A program made the translations under genes and the position numbers. A stretch of DNA of 64,000 nt from positions 8,666,679 through 8,730,678 of the forward strand of contig JAQFVV010000018.1 of assembly GCA_028023455.1 (NCBI GenBank), written 5' to 3'. The notes beneath the pieces are model-generated. The model saw nothing but the letters and a program-made list of their open reading frames with translations, made no database searches and had not been told where the DNA came from. This document shows positions 22,950 through 35,728 of the stretch, in pieces (positions within the stretch are counted from its first letter, which is position 1; the number at the start of each line of letters is the position of its first letter). Origin of the DNA: Epiperipatus broadwayi (taxonomy: Eukaryota; Onychophora; Udeonychophora; Euonychophora; Peripatidae).

Positions 22950-25900
22950 TATTGATGCTGATGATGATAATAAACCACGTATTATTTCCATAACAACTGC
23001 ATGCTCACTTATATAAAAATACTTAGGATATACTTCCCGGTTACTATACAGGAAATCAACGCATAGAGAGCTGTATTCAATTCTCATCTGCAAGTATTTT
23101 TATAGGTCGTTTGAAATACAACATCCCTTTCTTAAGCACCACTTTCATTACAAAAAAATATTTATATATTCACAATATCCTTAAGCAATACCATTCAATT
23201 TTACAATTTATAGTAATATCTTAGCACTTTTATATCTCAGAGTATGGTTCCCCATGGATCGAGAGCTATCTGCTCATGTATGCATTTGGAATAATACTAG
23301 TTAAATAAAAGAGCAGACAACTAAGATCTAGATTGGAATCCTTTATTATAAATATTAATTTTATACAGCCAGATATTATTACAACCTTTGAATGCATATA
23401 TATCTGAAAGAGCACATAGGCGAATTACTTTAAAATTAAATTAAAAAGCCTGAATCTCCTATCTTTTCACGTCTATTAACAAGCCTTTTATTTCCAATAT
23501 ACACATATTTCCTTCATAAATATAAACCATTAAAATAAAAAATAATAATTAAAATATGAGTAATAACAAAAATTAAATATTTTACTTTCTTTCTTACAGT
23601 ACTAATACATATAATCATAAATACAAACTAATGTAATCAAAAAATAGTAATAAATAAAATAATAATAACAATAATAAAATAGTTTATATTCACTCTTATA
23701 TAATACATGTAATTATAATTATAAATATAAAGCATTAGAATCAAAAAATCATAATAATTAAAAAACTAATAACAATAAAAATAAAATATTTTATTATACT
23801 GAAATTATTTCTAATCATTGAGACTTCTTATTTGCATATACACCTGGCTCTCGTTTTATGCAGATTTTTTTAGTGTGATTTTGAAATTATGCAATTCATG
23901 TTTCTTCATAATATCTTTTTACGTGGGCTTTCTTTTATGCGATAAAGAAGTTCATATTTCACTATATTTATTAAATATCAAAACATTTAAATTACTCATA
24001 ACTTATTTTGACTTAAAATACTTTTTTTATCAAAAATATATCATTATATTAGCAGCTAATGTGAATATGATCTGAAGCCATTTAGAATCTTAGTTTCTAT
24101 ATAAATAACGTACTTATACTTATGAGTAAATAATAATAATAGATTTATACTTATGAGTATAAAAATATCACAATAAATATTCAAAAAGTTTAAACTTTTA
24201 AAACACATTTTGTTAGATATGACAGAAATAAATATTCTTTTAGATTTTTAAAAATAATCAAAAATAATAAAGGTTTTGTTGATTTTGTAAACTGAAAATA
24301 ATCTTTTTAATGATAATGTATAATCTTTTTGTTTTGATTGTGATCTCATTTTTTAATATAGAAACAAAATGTGAACATCTAAAATTTATTTCAGTAGTAA
24401 ATAAAAATATCTATCAAATGAAGGCAAATTTATTATTTTCTGATAAGTAATAATCATTGAATCATAGATTTTACATTGATGCGTGAGATAAAGAAAAATG
24501 TCAGAAAATGCTGAAATCTGAGAGAGTTTGCTGCAATGAACAACATCTTAAATTCCAACAAGAGCAAAATAGTTGTATGTCTGGAATCATATCTCAAAGT
24601 TTAATCACCAATCACATTGTCGACAGAAAACCATTAACACAGCACAAGACTGAAGGTGGTGCTAGTTGCACTTTCTCTTGTGATGAATCTGATTTCTTAC
24701 TAGTGCACAAATGAACTGCATATTGTCAAATAGAAATAATGATTAAAATATGTATGAAAAATGTAAAATTAAATACTATAATTAATAAAAAAAAAGTTTG
24801 TCTTGTATCAATTTTTTTTAAATATTTGAAATTTTTTATTAGTCATACTTTATTTCCTTATTGTTTATGCAAATTTTAAAGTAATTTTTCCTTGTTGCTT
24901 TGCTTTTATGCAATTTCTGAAAATTACAGAATGTATTCCCCATTTTTCAAGATAAGTTAAGTCTACTTTTGTGCAATTTTTTTAATGTGGGTTTTCTGCG
25001 GAACCTATTTACTGCATAAAATGATACCCAGGTGTATAACTAAAATGTCCTATCACTACAGAGGTTATTAGTAACTTTTTAAAACTTATTTTCCATCACA
25101 GTTCTATCTATTCATAGCATTCCTGTAATTTTGCATTTGTAATATCCTATGATTGTCTTTAGATGAAATTCTTAGTTATTAAGTGATTAGGTTGACATCT
25201 TGCTTTTTAACTTTATTTTTTAAAATTGTTAGTCTTCTAATAAATTGGTAAACTGGAGAGACTACAAACAATAAAAAATGTGTCCATTATAAACAGACAA
25301 AATCTACATTTTAAAGCATTCCCATTTCTTGACTTATGGTGGATATAGGTATTGAGGGGTTATACAGCTGAAGCTACATATAGTGCATTTCTTAAGATTT
25401 TATTACATGACTTTGATAGTTTCTATTCTCTAAAAATTGATCATTACTGAAAGAGATTACTTTAGCTTTTAAAAGTACTCCCAATAGTCATATTTTTTTT
25501 AATATGTATAGTAGTCACTGAGTAACTGAATAACTGCTGTACTAGAGAAATTATTGAAGGGATTACATAACTTGTTTTTTATTTGCATGAAACTATATGA
25601 TAGTTATTATATATATTTTGATTTTCAGCCAAAGGTTTATACTTTATTTTCCTACCCCCCCCCCAACTTCTATAAGAGAACATATCCTTGTATAAACTTC
25701 AACTCCAGTTTCTGTTTTTGCTTTTCCATTTTTGTTTTATTTTAACCTTATAATTAATCCTAGTTAACTATTTTTCAATAAATATTTGATTACCAGATTT
25801 AGTTTTAATAAACAAAATATGTTTACAAAAAAAAAAAAATAACTACAAGTATAAAAAAATTACCTTTATTAATTATGTATCTGTATTTACTTTTTTCATT

Positions 25901-26190
25901 TCTATAAGAAGGTATTCATTGCATTTTTAAAGCCTTCTCCTAAGCCAAAAATTTAAAAGTCAGAGAATCCAGGGTCTATTTAACATTAACAAATATTTTT
26001 CCAGCCTTTACAGGATAATTAAGCTTTCTCTTATTTAATAAACAATGTTTTTTATATAAATTTTATCAAAACAAAATGTCTTTTTTTTCTTTTTAGTTTT
26101 ACTTTTTAATTTTTTTTCCTCACATTCTGAAAGACACCAATCGTAAATCAAGAAAATTTCATTTTTTTTACTTTAACTATTTTTATTTAA
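22950..26190 (+). repeat. Block X: diverged duplicate of block Y (40740-59050)
   Basis: Collinear matches in the same orientation, by eye: 22960-23010 with 40745-40800; 23070-23310 with 40855-41069; 23325-23410 with 42785-42860; 23410-23835 with 46346-46650; 25037-25860 with 46665-47580; 25900-26070 with 47870-48060; 26075-26190 with 58905-59040. Strong anchors include TGAAATTATTTCTAATCATT, GACTTTGATAGTTTCTATT, ATTACCAGATTTA and CCCTCACATTCTGA. The gaps between matches are exactly the mobile elements described below. This could be a segmental duplication, or two copies of a large unrecognised repeat. Confidence 0.75.
23841..25034. mobile_element. Tigger-like (pogo/Tc1-mariner) DNA element, no intact transposase
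   Basis: The ends are inverted repeats of about 24 bp: CACCTGGCTCTCGTTTTATG on the left and CACCTGGGTATCATTTTATG on the right (minus strand), each flanked by TA, as expected for a Tc1/mariner-type insertion. CTCGTTTTAT in the end sequence recalls Tigger termini. The same sites in block Y are joined directly, confirming the insertion. A 68-codon open frame at 24508-24714 is less AT-rich but resembles no transposase motif I know. The internal part (about 23900-24560) recurs inverted at 60340-60990. Non-autonomous or decayed. Confidence 0.7.
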
Positions 26191-26836
26191 TTTTGTAGTT
26201 AATACTTGATAAATTGACATAATTACAATATTCTTTCTGAAAAATATGTGGACAATACTCATTTCTATTTCTCATTATTAAAACTTTTGTTGTGGATACA
26301 CTGTGCTGCTTTAACAGATTTATAAGATATAAAGTTAGTCTATTCTTTTTGGGGGTAATGATTTGATTGGCACCGATTTTGCTGTGCATGATCTAACATG
26401 GTTTTACCATTAAACAATTGTTGTTTTTAAGGATTTAATTGATAATAAAAATTCTACAAATCATGAGATATTAATCATTTGAATTGAAGACTTATACCCT
26501 TTTCAAATTTTTTTTATTCAAAAAAATTATTTTTTATTTATCAACACTATATAATCAAACCATCATACATTCCCATGAAGGACCTGTTATGCATCAGAAA
26601 TGTAAGTCAGCATTACAATACTTGTTCATATTTTTTACTTAAATCTGAAATCCATAAATATGTTGACTTGATTTAAGCTGTGTAATGGGTATTCAACCAT
26701 AGGTGCAGCTACAAAAAAAATATGAATAATATTAGAAATATCTCATTCTGCACACAGATAGTTCCAGGAAATGTCTACTATCCAAAAGAATAGTGACTAT
26801 TTCTTAATACTTAAGTAATATATATATATATATATA
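26191..26836. other. Gene-free DNA between block X and LTR element A
   Basis: AT-rich, ending in the TA tract (26820-26836) into which element A inserted. No counterpart of this part was seen in block Y. Confidence 0.4.
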
Positions 26837-29576
26837 TGTAACGGGGGAAAGATGTTTGAGATTGCCATATACTGACCCCGGGGGCGCCACTAGTCCGAAA
26901 ACAGAAACTAGACATTTATTTTAGGGTGGACAGGATATGCGAATCAAAAGGCACCGAACTACACTCATGGAGGAACAAGATATCTTAAATATTATTTAGA
27001 CAGTTGACAAATCAAAGCACAAAGACAAACGTCAGCCAAATTAAGTTTAAACAATTTATTAATTTTATTAAAAGTTGTGCCATAGAGTGAAGACATCTAG
27101 CCGTGAATACAAAAGTGACTTATGTTAACCAGAGAGTGCACAAGAGTATGACAAACATGAAGGCATTAAACATTTTGGCAATAAAATTCTCTCACAAAAT
27201 ATAAGAAATGGTTAGGATAATATCTTCCTGCTGGCCAGTTGTAAAATTACAAAAACAAACAACAACCCTAGCTTCCTGAATCAGGGATAATAAAACAGTT
27301 ACCGTCCCATCAGAAATCAATGTAACCAGCGTGAACGTCCGAGCAGTAATATTCTAATTACTGTCATTAAAATGCCGCAGGACTGCTTCACATAATACTA
27401 CATTCAAAGTAAACATGGTTGATCTCACCTACAAGACAGCAACAGATATTTGATTACGATCTTGTGTAATCCAGAAAGAAATAGACTATTTTCAAACAAC
27501 CCGAAGAAATAACTTGACAAATAGCCAGCAAAAATATTTTGTTGTTTGCACAAACAGCGCAAACGAAACATGTTTAAAGATTCTTTATTGTACAACTAAG
27601 GGCAGGTAAATAAATAAAGATTACGAAAACTGCCAATGTGTTTTGTAATAGTTAACGAAATAATCAGGTATATATTAACCTTTTAACCGCTAATTATATT
27701 ATTGGTTGTATGAGGTAAAAATCAAATCTTTTAATTGGCCAACTCACAAACTGAAGACAAAGCCTATTGTTAAAACATATTCGCCTATAATATTAAATTC
27801 AACTCAGATACGTTTATAAAAAGTATATTATTAATTTTTCAGGTTATGAAGAGAACGAAAGTTCTTTCAAAAATAAATTGCTATTTATTTATTCTAAAAT
27901 ATTCAATTTCGGCAACATAAAAGCTATAATATAAACAAAAAGATCGACTTTTACGTTATAGAAAAGTAAATATTTCTTTTTACTACATCTTCAATATTTG
28001 TACTAAAATCTTCAATATTTTTCGAAAATAATTTTGTTTTTTTATTATTCTCTCTGAGAATAATTTTAATTTCCATAAATATAATTTTATAATACTTAAA
28101 ATTGGATTCGAAATGAAAATCTCAGCGTTTTTTTTTATTTTCTTTGATCAGGCGGTTTCTTTGTTCTTTCCAGCCAATCAGAATGTCTTTTTCAGCTGAG
28201 AGCTTGCTAAGAACCAATCACAAATAATGTTCTTTCTTTGTTTAGGTTTAAATGCGTTTTTTTTATTTTTTACTTGTAAAATAAGTCGGAAGAGGTCACC
28301 ATCGTACAGAACTTTTAAAAACCTCTTCAAAACGTATTGAACGAATTTTTTAGCAAAAGAATCAGCTGAGTTAGAGTGACTTCAGATGTCTACGAGGAGC
28401 CTCGTAAAAAACAGTCTTTTGGATAAACATATAAAATACATACACCTTATGCACCCCCTGATAAACAAAAAGTGCAAACAAACTTGGAATCTTAAAACTA
28501 AGATTCCAAGACACACTTTAAATACTAGAAAAGAGTACATACAGATAATAAATAATCAAAAAAAACAATTAATACCATTTTAAAACATATTTATCATTAG
28601 ATTGAGTGGAGATTTAATTAAATGCAATTTATTTACCCTGGCTAGAATAGGAAAAAGTTTAGCTTACGGTAAGGCAGAGTTCTAGTGATTTAGTGACGAG
28701 TGCGCACTTTTGATAATAGTTCATCTTTCAGGTCCTTTGATTTTAGAAGTTCATGGCATGACTGAAGGAGAGCTGGTAGGCATGGGTCCATCCTTTGTTT
28801 AAATTAGCCAGACATTCTATTGATGGCAAAACTCATAATGGTGGATTTTGACATCTTGCACAGCAATGAAGTTTGTCAATAATTATTTAAGTTTTTAGTA
28901 GGAATTAAATGTCCGAACGAAGTTTGTCAATAATTATTTAAGTTTTTAGTAGGAATTAAATGTCCGAACAGCTACTCACAATGGTATCTCTTTCCCAAAA
29001 TTGGCGGGCTATCCTTGCCTCGCTACATTTCCCACGAAAAACTTTCATTAGTCTCTCTAATTCTATATCTCCTGCAGGGCAAATATTAATTTCCCGCTCA
29101 ATCTAATTTAAGAATTCCAACCAGGGATTATTGTATCCAAAATAACAAATACAAAACTAAATCTCCACTTTTAGACTTTTAGAATTAACTTTAAAAATGA
29201 TTAAAAATAAAAGCAACAGGAATATATAATTAGCAAGCTTTTTGATTAAAACAGGTGGTGAAAGTAAAGTATTTTTAAATCAATTTTATAAAGAAAATAG
29301 TGAAAGTAAACTATTCTAAATCAATTTTATAAACATTAAATAATCTATTTTAAAATATAAATGCAAAAATATAAATGTGTATGTGTTTTGAAATAATAAT
29401 AATAAAAAAATTTAGCATTAGACAATTAATGAAAATGAAGTTGAAGTTGTTTTCTCTTTTTAATTTTAGCAATAAAACCATTGAATCGGAAATCAATCCA
29501 GCTCAACTGCCTCAATACCTGATCAAAAAAAAAAAAAAATTCCTGTAACTTTCTTTTTTTTTTTTTTTTTTAAACA
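26837..29576 (-). repeat. Element A, 3' LTR (full length)
   Basis: In element orientation it starts TGTTTA just after the polypurine tract and ends CCGTTACA. Compared with the 5' LTR it has 748 bp more at 27676-28423, bordered by TAA on both sides, and an exact 51-bp tandem duplication at 28868-28969. It lacks a 26-bp segment present near 34997-35022 of the other copy. It also carries about 75 bp at its outer U3 end, including a T-run and A-run, that the 5' LTR lacks. Confidence 0.8.
28868..28969. repeat. 51-bp tandem duplication in the A 3' LTR
   Basis: A unit starting GAAGTTTGTCAATAATTATT is present twice without a gap (period 51). The 5' LTR has it once, at about 35151-35201, so the duplication arose after integration. 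Confidence 0.9.
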
Positions 29577-29582
29577 TGTTAA

Positions 29583-29595
29583 CCCTCCCCCCTTT
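29583..29595 (-). other. Element A polypurine tract
   Basis: On the minus strand AAAGGGGGGAGGG lies between the end of the integrase region and the 3' LTR, the position and composition expected for the plus-strand DNA primer of an LTR retroelement. Six bases (TTAACA) separate it from the first TG, so the LTR may begin a few bases earlier than assigned. Confidence 0.6.
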
Positions 29596-29734
29596 GCAAA
29601 ATCCCAGCTGGACATTTGTTATATGTGTTAACTGCAATCAATCGTTTTATTACAACTATGATAATTTTTGCTACTTACCTATCATTATTGATCCTTTGTT
29701 CAGCAGGTCTAAGACTACAGGCATTATAGGACCC

Positions 29735-32700
29735 CTAAATTCCAGACTCGTCTTCCAGAAGAAAGGCATTCTGACCATATTTTTTTATAGTAAAAGGTCC
29801 ATCATATATCTGAAAAAATTTTTTGTATTGATGCCTTGTTGGATAGCTCACATGAGGTTTTCTGACAAAAACCCTATCACCAGTATCGAATTGGCAAGGA
29901 TTCCGGTTTGCATGCCTTATGCACAATTCAGCCATGTGCTTTAATTTTATCCTAGCCTTTTCTCTGTCCCTCTCTCCACTAGGGTTAACACAATTGATGG
30001 GTAATGGAGCTTTGATAAGTATAGGATATTTTTTTCCGAAATGCAGCCTAATGGGAGTAAACCCTGTGGACTCATTAAACATCCAATTAATATAATTAAC
30101 AACATTCTCAGTCTTTTTCACCCATTCTCTGTGGTTCTGATTGACATACAACTGGAATAACTGGTTAAGCTCCCTCATAACCAGCTCACAGGGGTTAGAT
30201 TATGGATGTTAATAAATGTTTTATATCCTGTTGCTGAAGCCAATGATTCCACTGGCATGATTTAAAGGGTGTTCCATGACCTGAGAGTATACATTGAGGC
30301 TTGTGGCAACTTCTGAGAACTGATAAAATATTTGAGTACATCCCTGGCCAATAAAATAATTCTCGGAGCACATACTCAACCTTATGTGGTCCAAAATGTC
30401 CATACTGACAATGCACATATTCAATTAAACGATTCCTAATCTTTTTAGGTATGAGGGTTCTCCAGGAACCTTCTTTTGCAGTAACCTTGTATTGAAGGAC
30501 ACCGTCCTCAATACGATAAGCTCCTTCTTTTTGTTCTAATTTGGATAGGTCCATTAGTGAGGGATTCATGGCTCCTTTCTTGTAGGCTACCATTGGAGCA
30601 TAATCCAGATTGCTTGCCTGTATTTCTGGTAGTTTCCATAAATCCTGTTCCATGGAATCATCGATAACTGATGTAATAGCAGCAATACTTAAGTTATCCG
30701 AGTTTAGGTGATGCGGTGAAAGATCTATGGGGTGCCGACTTAAGACATCTGCCACAATGTTATCCTTGCCAGGGCAATAGACCACTCTATATTGAAATTT
30801 CTGCAAAACCAAGCTCCACCGAATGAGCCGATCATTTGTCAGGTAACTATTATTCAGAAATTCCAAACATTTATGGTCAGTAATAACAACGATTTTTGAG
30901 CCCAACAAGAATTGTTTGAACTTTCTGAAGACCCATATAATGGCCAGAGCCTCCTTTTCAGTAGTTGTATAATTATTTTCAGCCCCTTTTAGGGTACGGC
31001 TACAAAAATATAATACCTTGTGATGTTTCTCTTCATCAATTTGGAATAATACTACTCCTAATCCATGTCGGCTACTATCAGTTTGAATATAAAATGTTTG
31101 GAAAAAATCAGGGTAAGCCAGAACTACTTGTTTCAGAAAATTCTTCTTGATGAGCCGAAACTCCTGCTCCTGTTGTGAACCCCAAAACTACTTCTGGTCC
31201 TTTCTTAATAACTGGACTAATGATGATGATTCTACAGCAAAAGTTTCATAAAACCAGTGGTAAAAGTTGCAGAGACCTAAAAATGACCTCACCTGGAGTC
31301 TGTTAGCAGGTGTAGGGAAATGCTCAATTGCAGCTAATTTATCCATATGGGATTTAATACCATCCTTCCTAATTACAAAGCCCAAAAATGCCACTTTATC
31401 CATGGCCAAGTAACTTTTCTGCAAGTTGATCATGATATTTTTTTGACTGCACTCGGTCAAAAATATCTCCACATGTTCCAAGTGCTCTTCAATATTTCTG
31501 GATGCAATAACCACATCATCCATGTACATTACTATAATATTTTTAATCTTCTCTGACAATATCTGATCCAAACACCTTAACAGCCCAGATCCACTGTTGA
31601 TCAACCCGAACGGCATCCGTTTAAAGACATATGTATACCCTTCATACCGAAACCCCATATATTGATGATCGGAGGGATGAAGAGGTATCTGCCAATAACT
31701 CAAAGTCAAGTCAAATGTACTAAAGACAGTTTTTCCTTAAAATCTAGCCAGAATTTTGGTTATTGTAGGAGGAATGTCTCTTTCAGGAATAGTGATAGCA
31801 TTTAAACGGCGAGCATCCAAACATATTCTAGCCACCCCATCTTTCTTCTTTACTACCACCAAAGGGTTAATATAAGATGATGCTTGTTTACTGATAACAC
31901 CCCATTCAATCATCTGTTGTATCTGACTATCCACCTCGGCTTTATATTGAAATGGAATGGGGTAAGATTGACTTTGAAAATGGTTTTCCTCCTTTACTTT
32001 GATCCGATGAACATACCCTTCAATAGCCTGAGGTCTATTAGAAAAAATCATGTGGTACTGCATCAACACCTGTGTTAAAAGATGTTGCTCTGTCCCCTTT
32101 AGTATGGACTGTTCCACCTTATTCTTTACTTCAGTGCTGTCTAAGAGTGACTGCATACAGTGTATTTGTAAGGACAGATACTTTTTTAATCCCTCCAGGG
32201 GCATTATGCTTTCTCTACACTGAAATATGCATTGACCATAATCAAGCACACATTTATGCTGATGAAGAAAATCTGTTCCCACTATGACATCCTGTATCAA
32301 CCTGAGCATTATCAAAAAGACTTGATCCACTTCCATGTTTCCCAGATGAAGCTGGATCCAAACCTGCTTTGTCTCTACACTTGCCTTTTTACCATTAGCC
32401 AATGTAACTTGTAGTCTCCTTAGAGGCAATGTATACAGGTGAGTTTGTTGTATTAACTGTGAATAAAAGTGACTGGCAATCAGGGACATCTGACTCCCTG
32501 AATCAATTAAAGCCTGTGCTGTGACAGATCCAATTTTTATAGTTATGATGGGACAAGTCTGGTTGGCTCCAACTAATGTTGGTTCATCTTTATCCACCAC
32601 CACATTGGATACTGTTCCCCCATCTCCATCGAGTATGTTTTCCTTCTCTATTCTATCCCTACTATAATCAATCTCTGTCAATAATGTTATTATTTCTTCT

Positions 32701-33200
32701 ATACACATTTTATAATTAATCAACATGGCTTGTTGTATCGCCACTGGCATATTGTTTCTTATTATTGAGATTATCTGGCTTTCTGGCAAAGACAATGCTG
32801 TCAATGACTTCAGTATGGTGGCTTGACTACAGAAAAACTGCATATAAGTTCCTCCATCCCTTTTGGAATATGCTTGCTGCAAAACACTTCTAAAGATGCA
32901 ATATTGTTTGTCTTCACTCCAAAAACTGTGCATGATGGCGTATCCATATGCCCCAAATATCTGTGGTTTTACACTTAAAGTATGCCACCAATCTATGGCC
33001 ACACCCTTCAAATGATTATAAGCCACTGCAATCTTTTCTTGTTCATTCCATTCGTGAAACTGAAACACTTGTTGAAGGCTTTCAAGATGCACAGCTGGAC
33101 TTTCCCAATTATCTGCCCTGAAAACTTTTATCTGGATCAATCTTGTACCTTTAAGTTTACTTTGCCTATTTTCAACTTCCTTATAAATTTGCCCTCCCAT
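29735..33200 (-). pseudogene. Element A gag-pol, multiply broken
   Basis: It starts at an ATG at 33200. First part (487 codons to a stop at 31737): Gag capsid with DWWHTL and YMQFF blocks, joined without any zinc knuckle to a protease (ALIDSGSQMSLIA, catalytic Asp-Ser-Gly), then the RT fingers (VVKKKDG, CLDARRLN). After the TAA the same frame continues with the RT palm (SYWQIPLHP, MPFGLINSGSG, catalytic YMDD) to a TAG at 31188. It then runs through RNase H (DSS.HGLG, EKEALAI, TDHKCLEFL) to the integrase zinc finger (HC.YGH, later Cys). About 85 residues of integrase core holding the first catalytic Asp are missing before SGHGTPF. The frame stops at 30195. The remainder, 30178-29735, is in another frame and carries the integrase C-terminal YDGPFTI module. 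Dead. Confidence 0.85.
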
Positions 33201-33825
33201 CTTGGCACTCTTTAACAGCTCATTTATTTATAAATATATTTGCTTTTATTGTCAGTCTTAGAAAACAATGCCTCTTACTATTTATTTAACACTAAGTTTG
33301 CCAATCAATCTAAAAGAAAAACACTATTTAACTATTTATTTGTCACAAGAAAGAGACTTTCCAATATTCATTTTGCTATTTTAAAATAAAACTTTAGCTA
33401 CGAAAGCAAACACTGTTTACTGTTTATTAATTATTTCATATGAAAAGAAGAATGAACTATTTTTATCTTTTTTTTTTTAATTAATCTAAAAACGAATATG
33501 ACACTACTTTTTATTTATTAATTATTTGTCATATGAAAAAGATGAACTATATATATATTTAACTCTTCAAAAAAAAATTAACTCCGACAGACTTTTTTTA
33601 GAAAATACGCTATTTATTGTTTATTTATTTATGTCATATGAAAAAGACGAAACCCCGTTCTACCAAACTGCTCCAACAATACATGCAATAATTAACAAAA
33701 ATCGAACCTCTACTGACTAGATCTTGCCACTTACACCTGAAATCTTTCTCAACCGTCTAAACAAAATCTCACATGGGTTTGAAAACTCGGAAGCTCCACG
33801 ATGATGCGCCAAAAATTACTATATA
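33201..33825 (-). repeat. Element A leader with degenerate tandem repeats
   Basis: Between the 5' LTR and the gag ATG the plus strand shows three to four imperfect units of about 100 bp. Each has a TTTATTTATTAATTA-like stretch followed by CATATGAAAA.GA.GAA (about 33421-33455, 33511-33550, 33611-33652, with a weaker one at 33297-33355). Just inside the LTR (minus strand) the sequence TTTTTGGCGCATCATCGTGG is in the position of a primer-binding site, but I could not match it to a tRNA beyond TGGCGC. Confidence 0.55.
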
Positions 33826-35728
33826 TGTAACGGGAGAAAGATCTTTGAGATTCGCATATACTGACCCTGGGGGCGCCACTAGTCTGAAAATAGGAACTAG
33901 ACATTTATTTTAGGGTGGACAGGATATGCGAATCAAAAGGCACCGAACTACACTCAGGGAGGAACAAGATATCTTAAATATTATTTAGACAGTTGAGAAA
34001 TCAAAGCACAAAGACAAACGTCAGCCAAATTAAGTTTAAACAATTTATTAATTTTATTAAAAGTTGTGCAATAGAGTGAAGACATCTAGCCATGAATACA
34101 AAAGTGGCTTATAGTAACATACGTGTATTTACCAGAGAGTGCACAAGAGTACGACAAACATGAAGGCATTAAACATTTTGGCAGCAAAATTCTCTCACTT
34201 AAAATATAAGAAATGGTTAGGATAATATCTTCCTGCTGGCCAGTTGTAAAATTACAAAAACAAACAACAACTCTAGCTTCCTGAATCAGAGATAATAAAA
34301 CAGTTACTGTCCCATCGGAAATCAACGAAACCAGCGCGAACATCCGAGCAGTAATATTCGAATTACTGTCATTAAAATGCCACAGGACTGCTGCGTGTAA
34401 TACTACATTCAAAGTAAACGTGGTTGATCTCATCTACAAGACAGCAACAGATATTTGATTATGATCTTACGTAATCCAGAAAGAAATAGACTATTTTCAG
34501 ACAACCCGAAGAAATAACTTGACAAATAGCCAGCAAAAAGATTTTGTTGTTTGCACAAACAGTGCAAACGAAACATGTTTAAAGATTCTTTATTTTACAA
34601 CTAAGGGCAGGTGAATAAATAAAGACTACGAAAACTGCCAATGTGTTTTGTAATAGTTAACGAAATAATCAGGTATATATTAAACATATAAAATACAATC
34701 TCCTAATGCACCCCCTGATAAACGAAAATTGCAAACAAACTTGGAATCTTAAAACTAAGATTCCAAGACACACTTTAAATACTAGAAAAGAGTACATACA
34801 GATAATAAATAATTAAAAAAAACAATTAATACCATTTTAAAACATATTTATCATTAGATTGAGCGGAGATTTAATTAAACGCAATTTATTTACCCTGGCT
34901 AGAATAGGAAAAAGTTTAGCTTACGGTAAGGCAGAGTTCTAGTGATTTAGTGACGAGTGCGCACTTTTGATAATAGTTCATCTTTCAGGTCCTTTGACAG
35001 TGGCAAGGTAGAGGCAGTGTTTATTTTAGAGGTTCATGGCATGACTGAAGGAGAGCTGATAGGCATGGGTCCATCCTTTGTTTAAATTAGCCAGACATTC
35101 TAATGATGGCAAAACTCATAGCGGTGGATTTTGACATCTTGCACAGCAACGAAGTTTGTCAATAATTATTTAAGTTTTTAGTAGGAATTAAACATCTGAA
35201 CAGCTACTCACAGTGGTATCTCTTTCCAAAAATTGGCAGGCTATCCTTGCCTCGCTACATTTCCCACGAAAAACTTTCATTAGTCTTTCTAATTCTATAT
35301 CTCCTGCAGGGCAAATACTAATTTCCCACTCAATCTAATTTAAGAATTCCAACCAGGGATTATTGTATCCAAAATAACAAATACAAATCTAAATCTCCGC
35401 TTTTAGACTTTTAGAATTAACTTTAAAAATGATTAAAAATAAAAGCAACAGGAATATATAATTAGCAAGCTTTTTGATTAAAACAGGTGGTGAAAGTAAA
35501 GTATTTTTAAATCAATTTTATAAACAAAATAGTGAAAGTAAACTATTCTAAATCAATTTTATAAACATTAAATAATCTATTTTAAAATATAAATGTGAAA
35601 ATATAAATGTGTATGTGTTTTGTAATAATAATAATAAAAAATTTAGCATTAGACATTTAATGAAAATGAAGTTGTTTTCCCTTTTTAATTTTAGCAATAA
35701 AACCATTGAATCAGAAATCAATCCAGCT
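33826..35728 (-). repeat. Element A, 5' LTR (internally deleted)
   Basis: Matches the 3' LTR with scattered substitutions. The join at 34681-34684 corresponds to a 748-bp stretch in the other copy that is bordered by TAA in both places, the pattern of a deletion between short direct repeats. The outer end stops at CCAGCT and runs into a TA tract; the last 75 bp of U3 are absent or replaced. Confidence 0.8.

Larger units (their letters stand above)
26837..35728 (-). mobile_element. LTR element A: decayed Ty3/gypsy retrotransposon
   Basis: Two related LTRs in the same orientation flank a minus-strand gag-pol. Both LTRs start TGTAACGGG on the plus strand (the 3' end in element orientation, ending CCCGTTACA). 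Inside the element the order on the minus strand is 5' LTR, a repeat-bearing leader, gag-protease-RT, RNase H, integrase, polypurine tract, 3' LTR. Both outer borders lie in TA tracts, so no target duplication can be read. LTR differences of several percent and many coding lesions show that it is older than element B. Confidence 0.85.

Noticed and set aside
24508-24714. 68-codon frame inside the Tigger-like element as a transposase
   Set aside because: No DDE, helix-turn-helix or CENP-B motifs recognised; too short.
31347-32414. Plus-strand open frames of 60-71 codons across element A pol
   Set aside because: Antisense shadows of the minus-strand RT and protease, with no motifs of their own.
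33811-33825. Definite lysine-tRNA primer-binding site for element A
   Set aside because: Only TGGCGC fits; the following bases do not match, and the site is offset from the LTR end by several bases.
34086-34433. 115-codon minus-strand frame inside the A 5' LTR
   Set aside because: The frame is not kept in the paired LTR copy and has no motifs; LTR interior.
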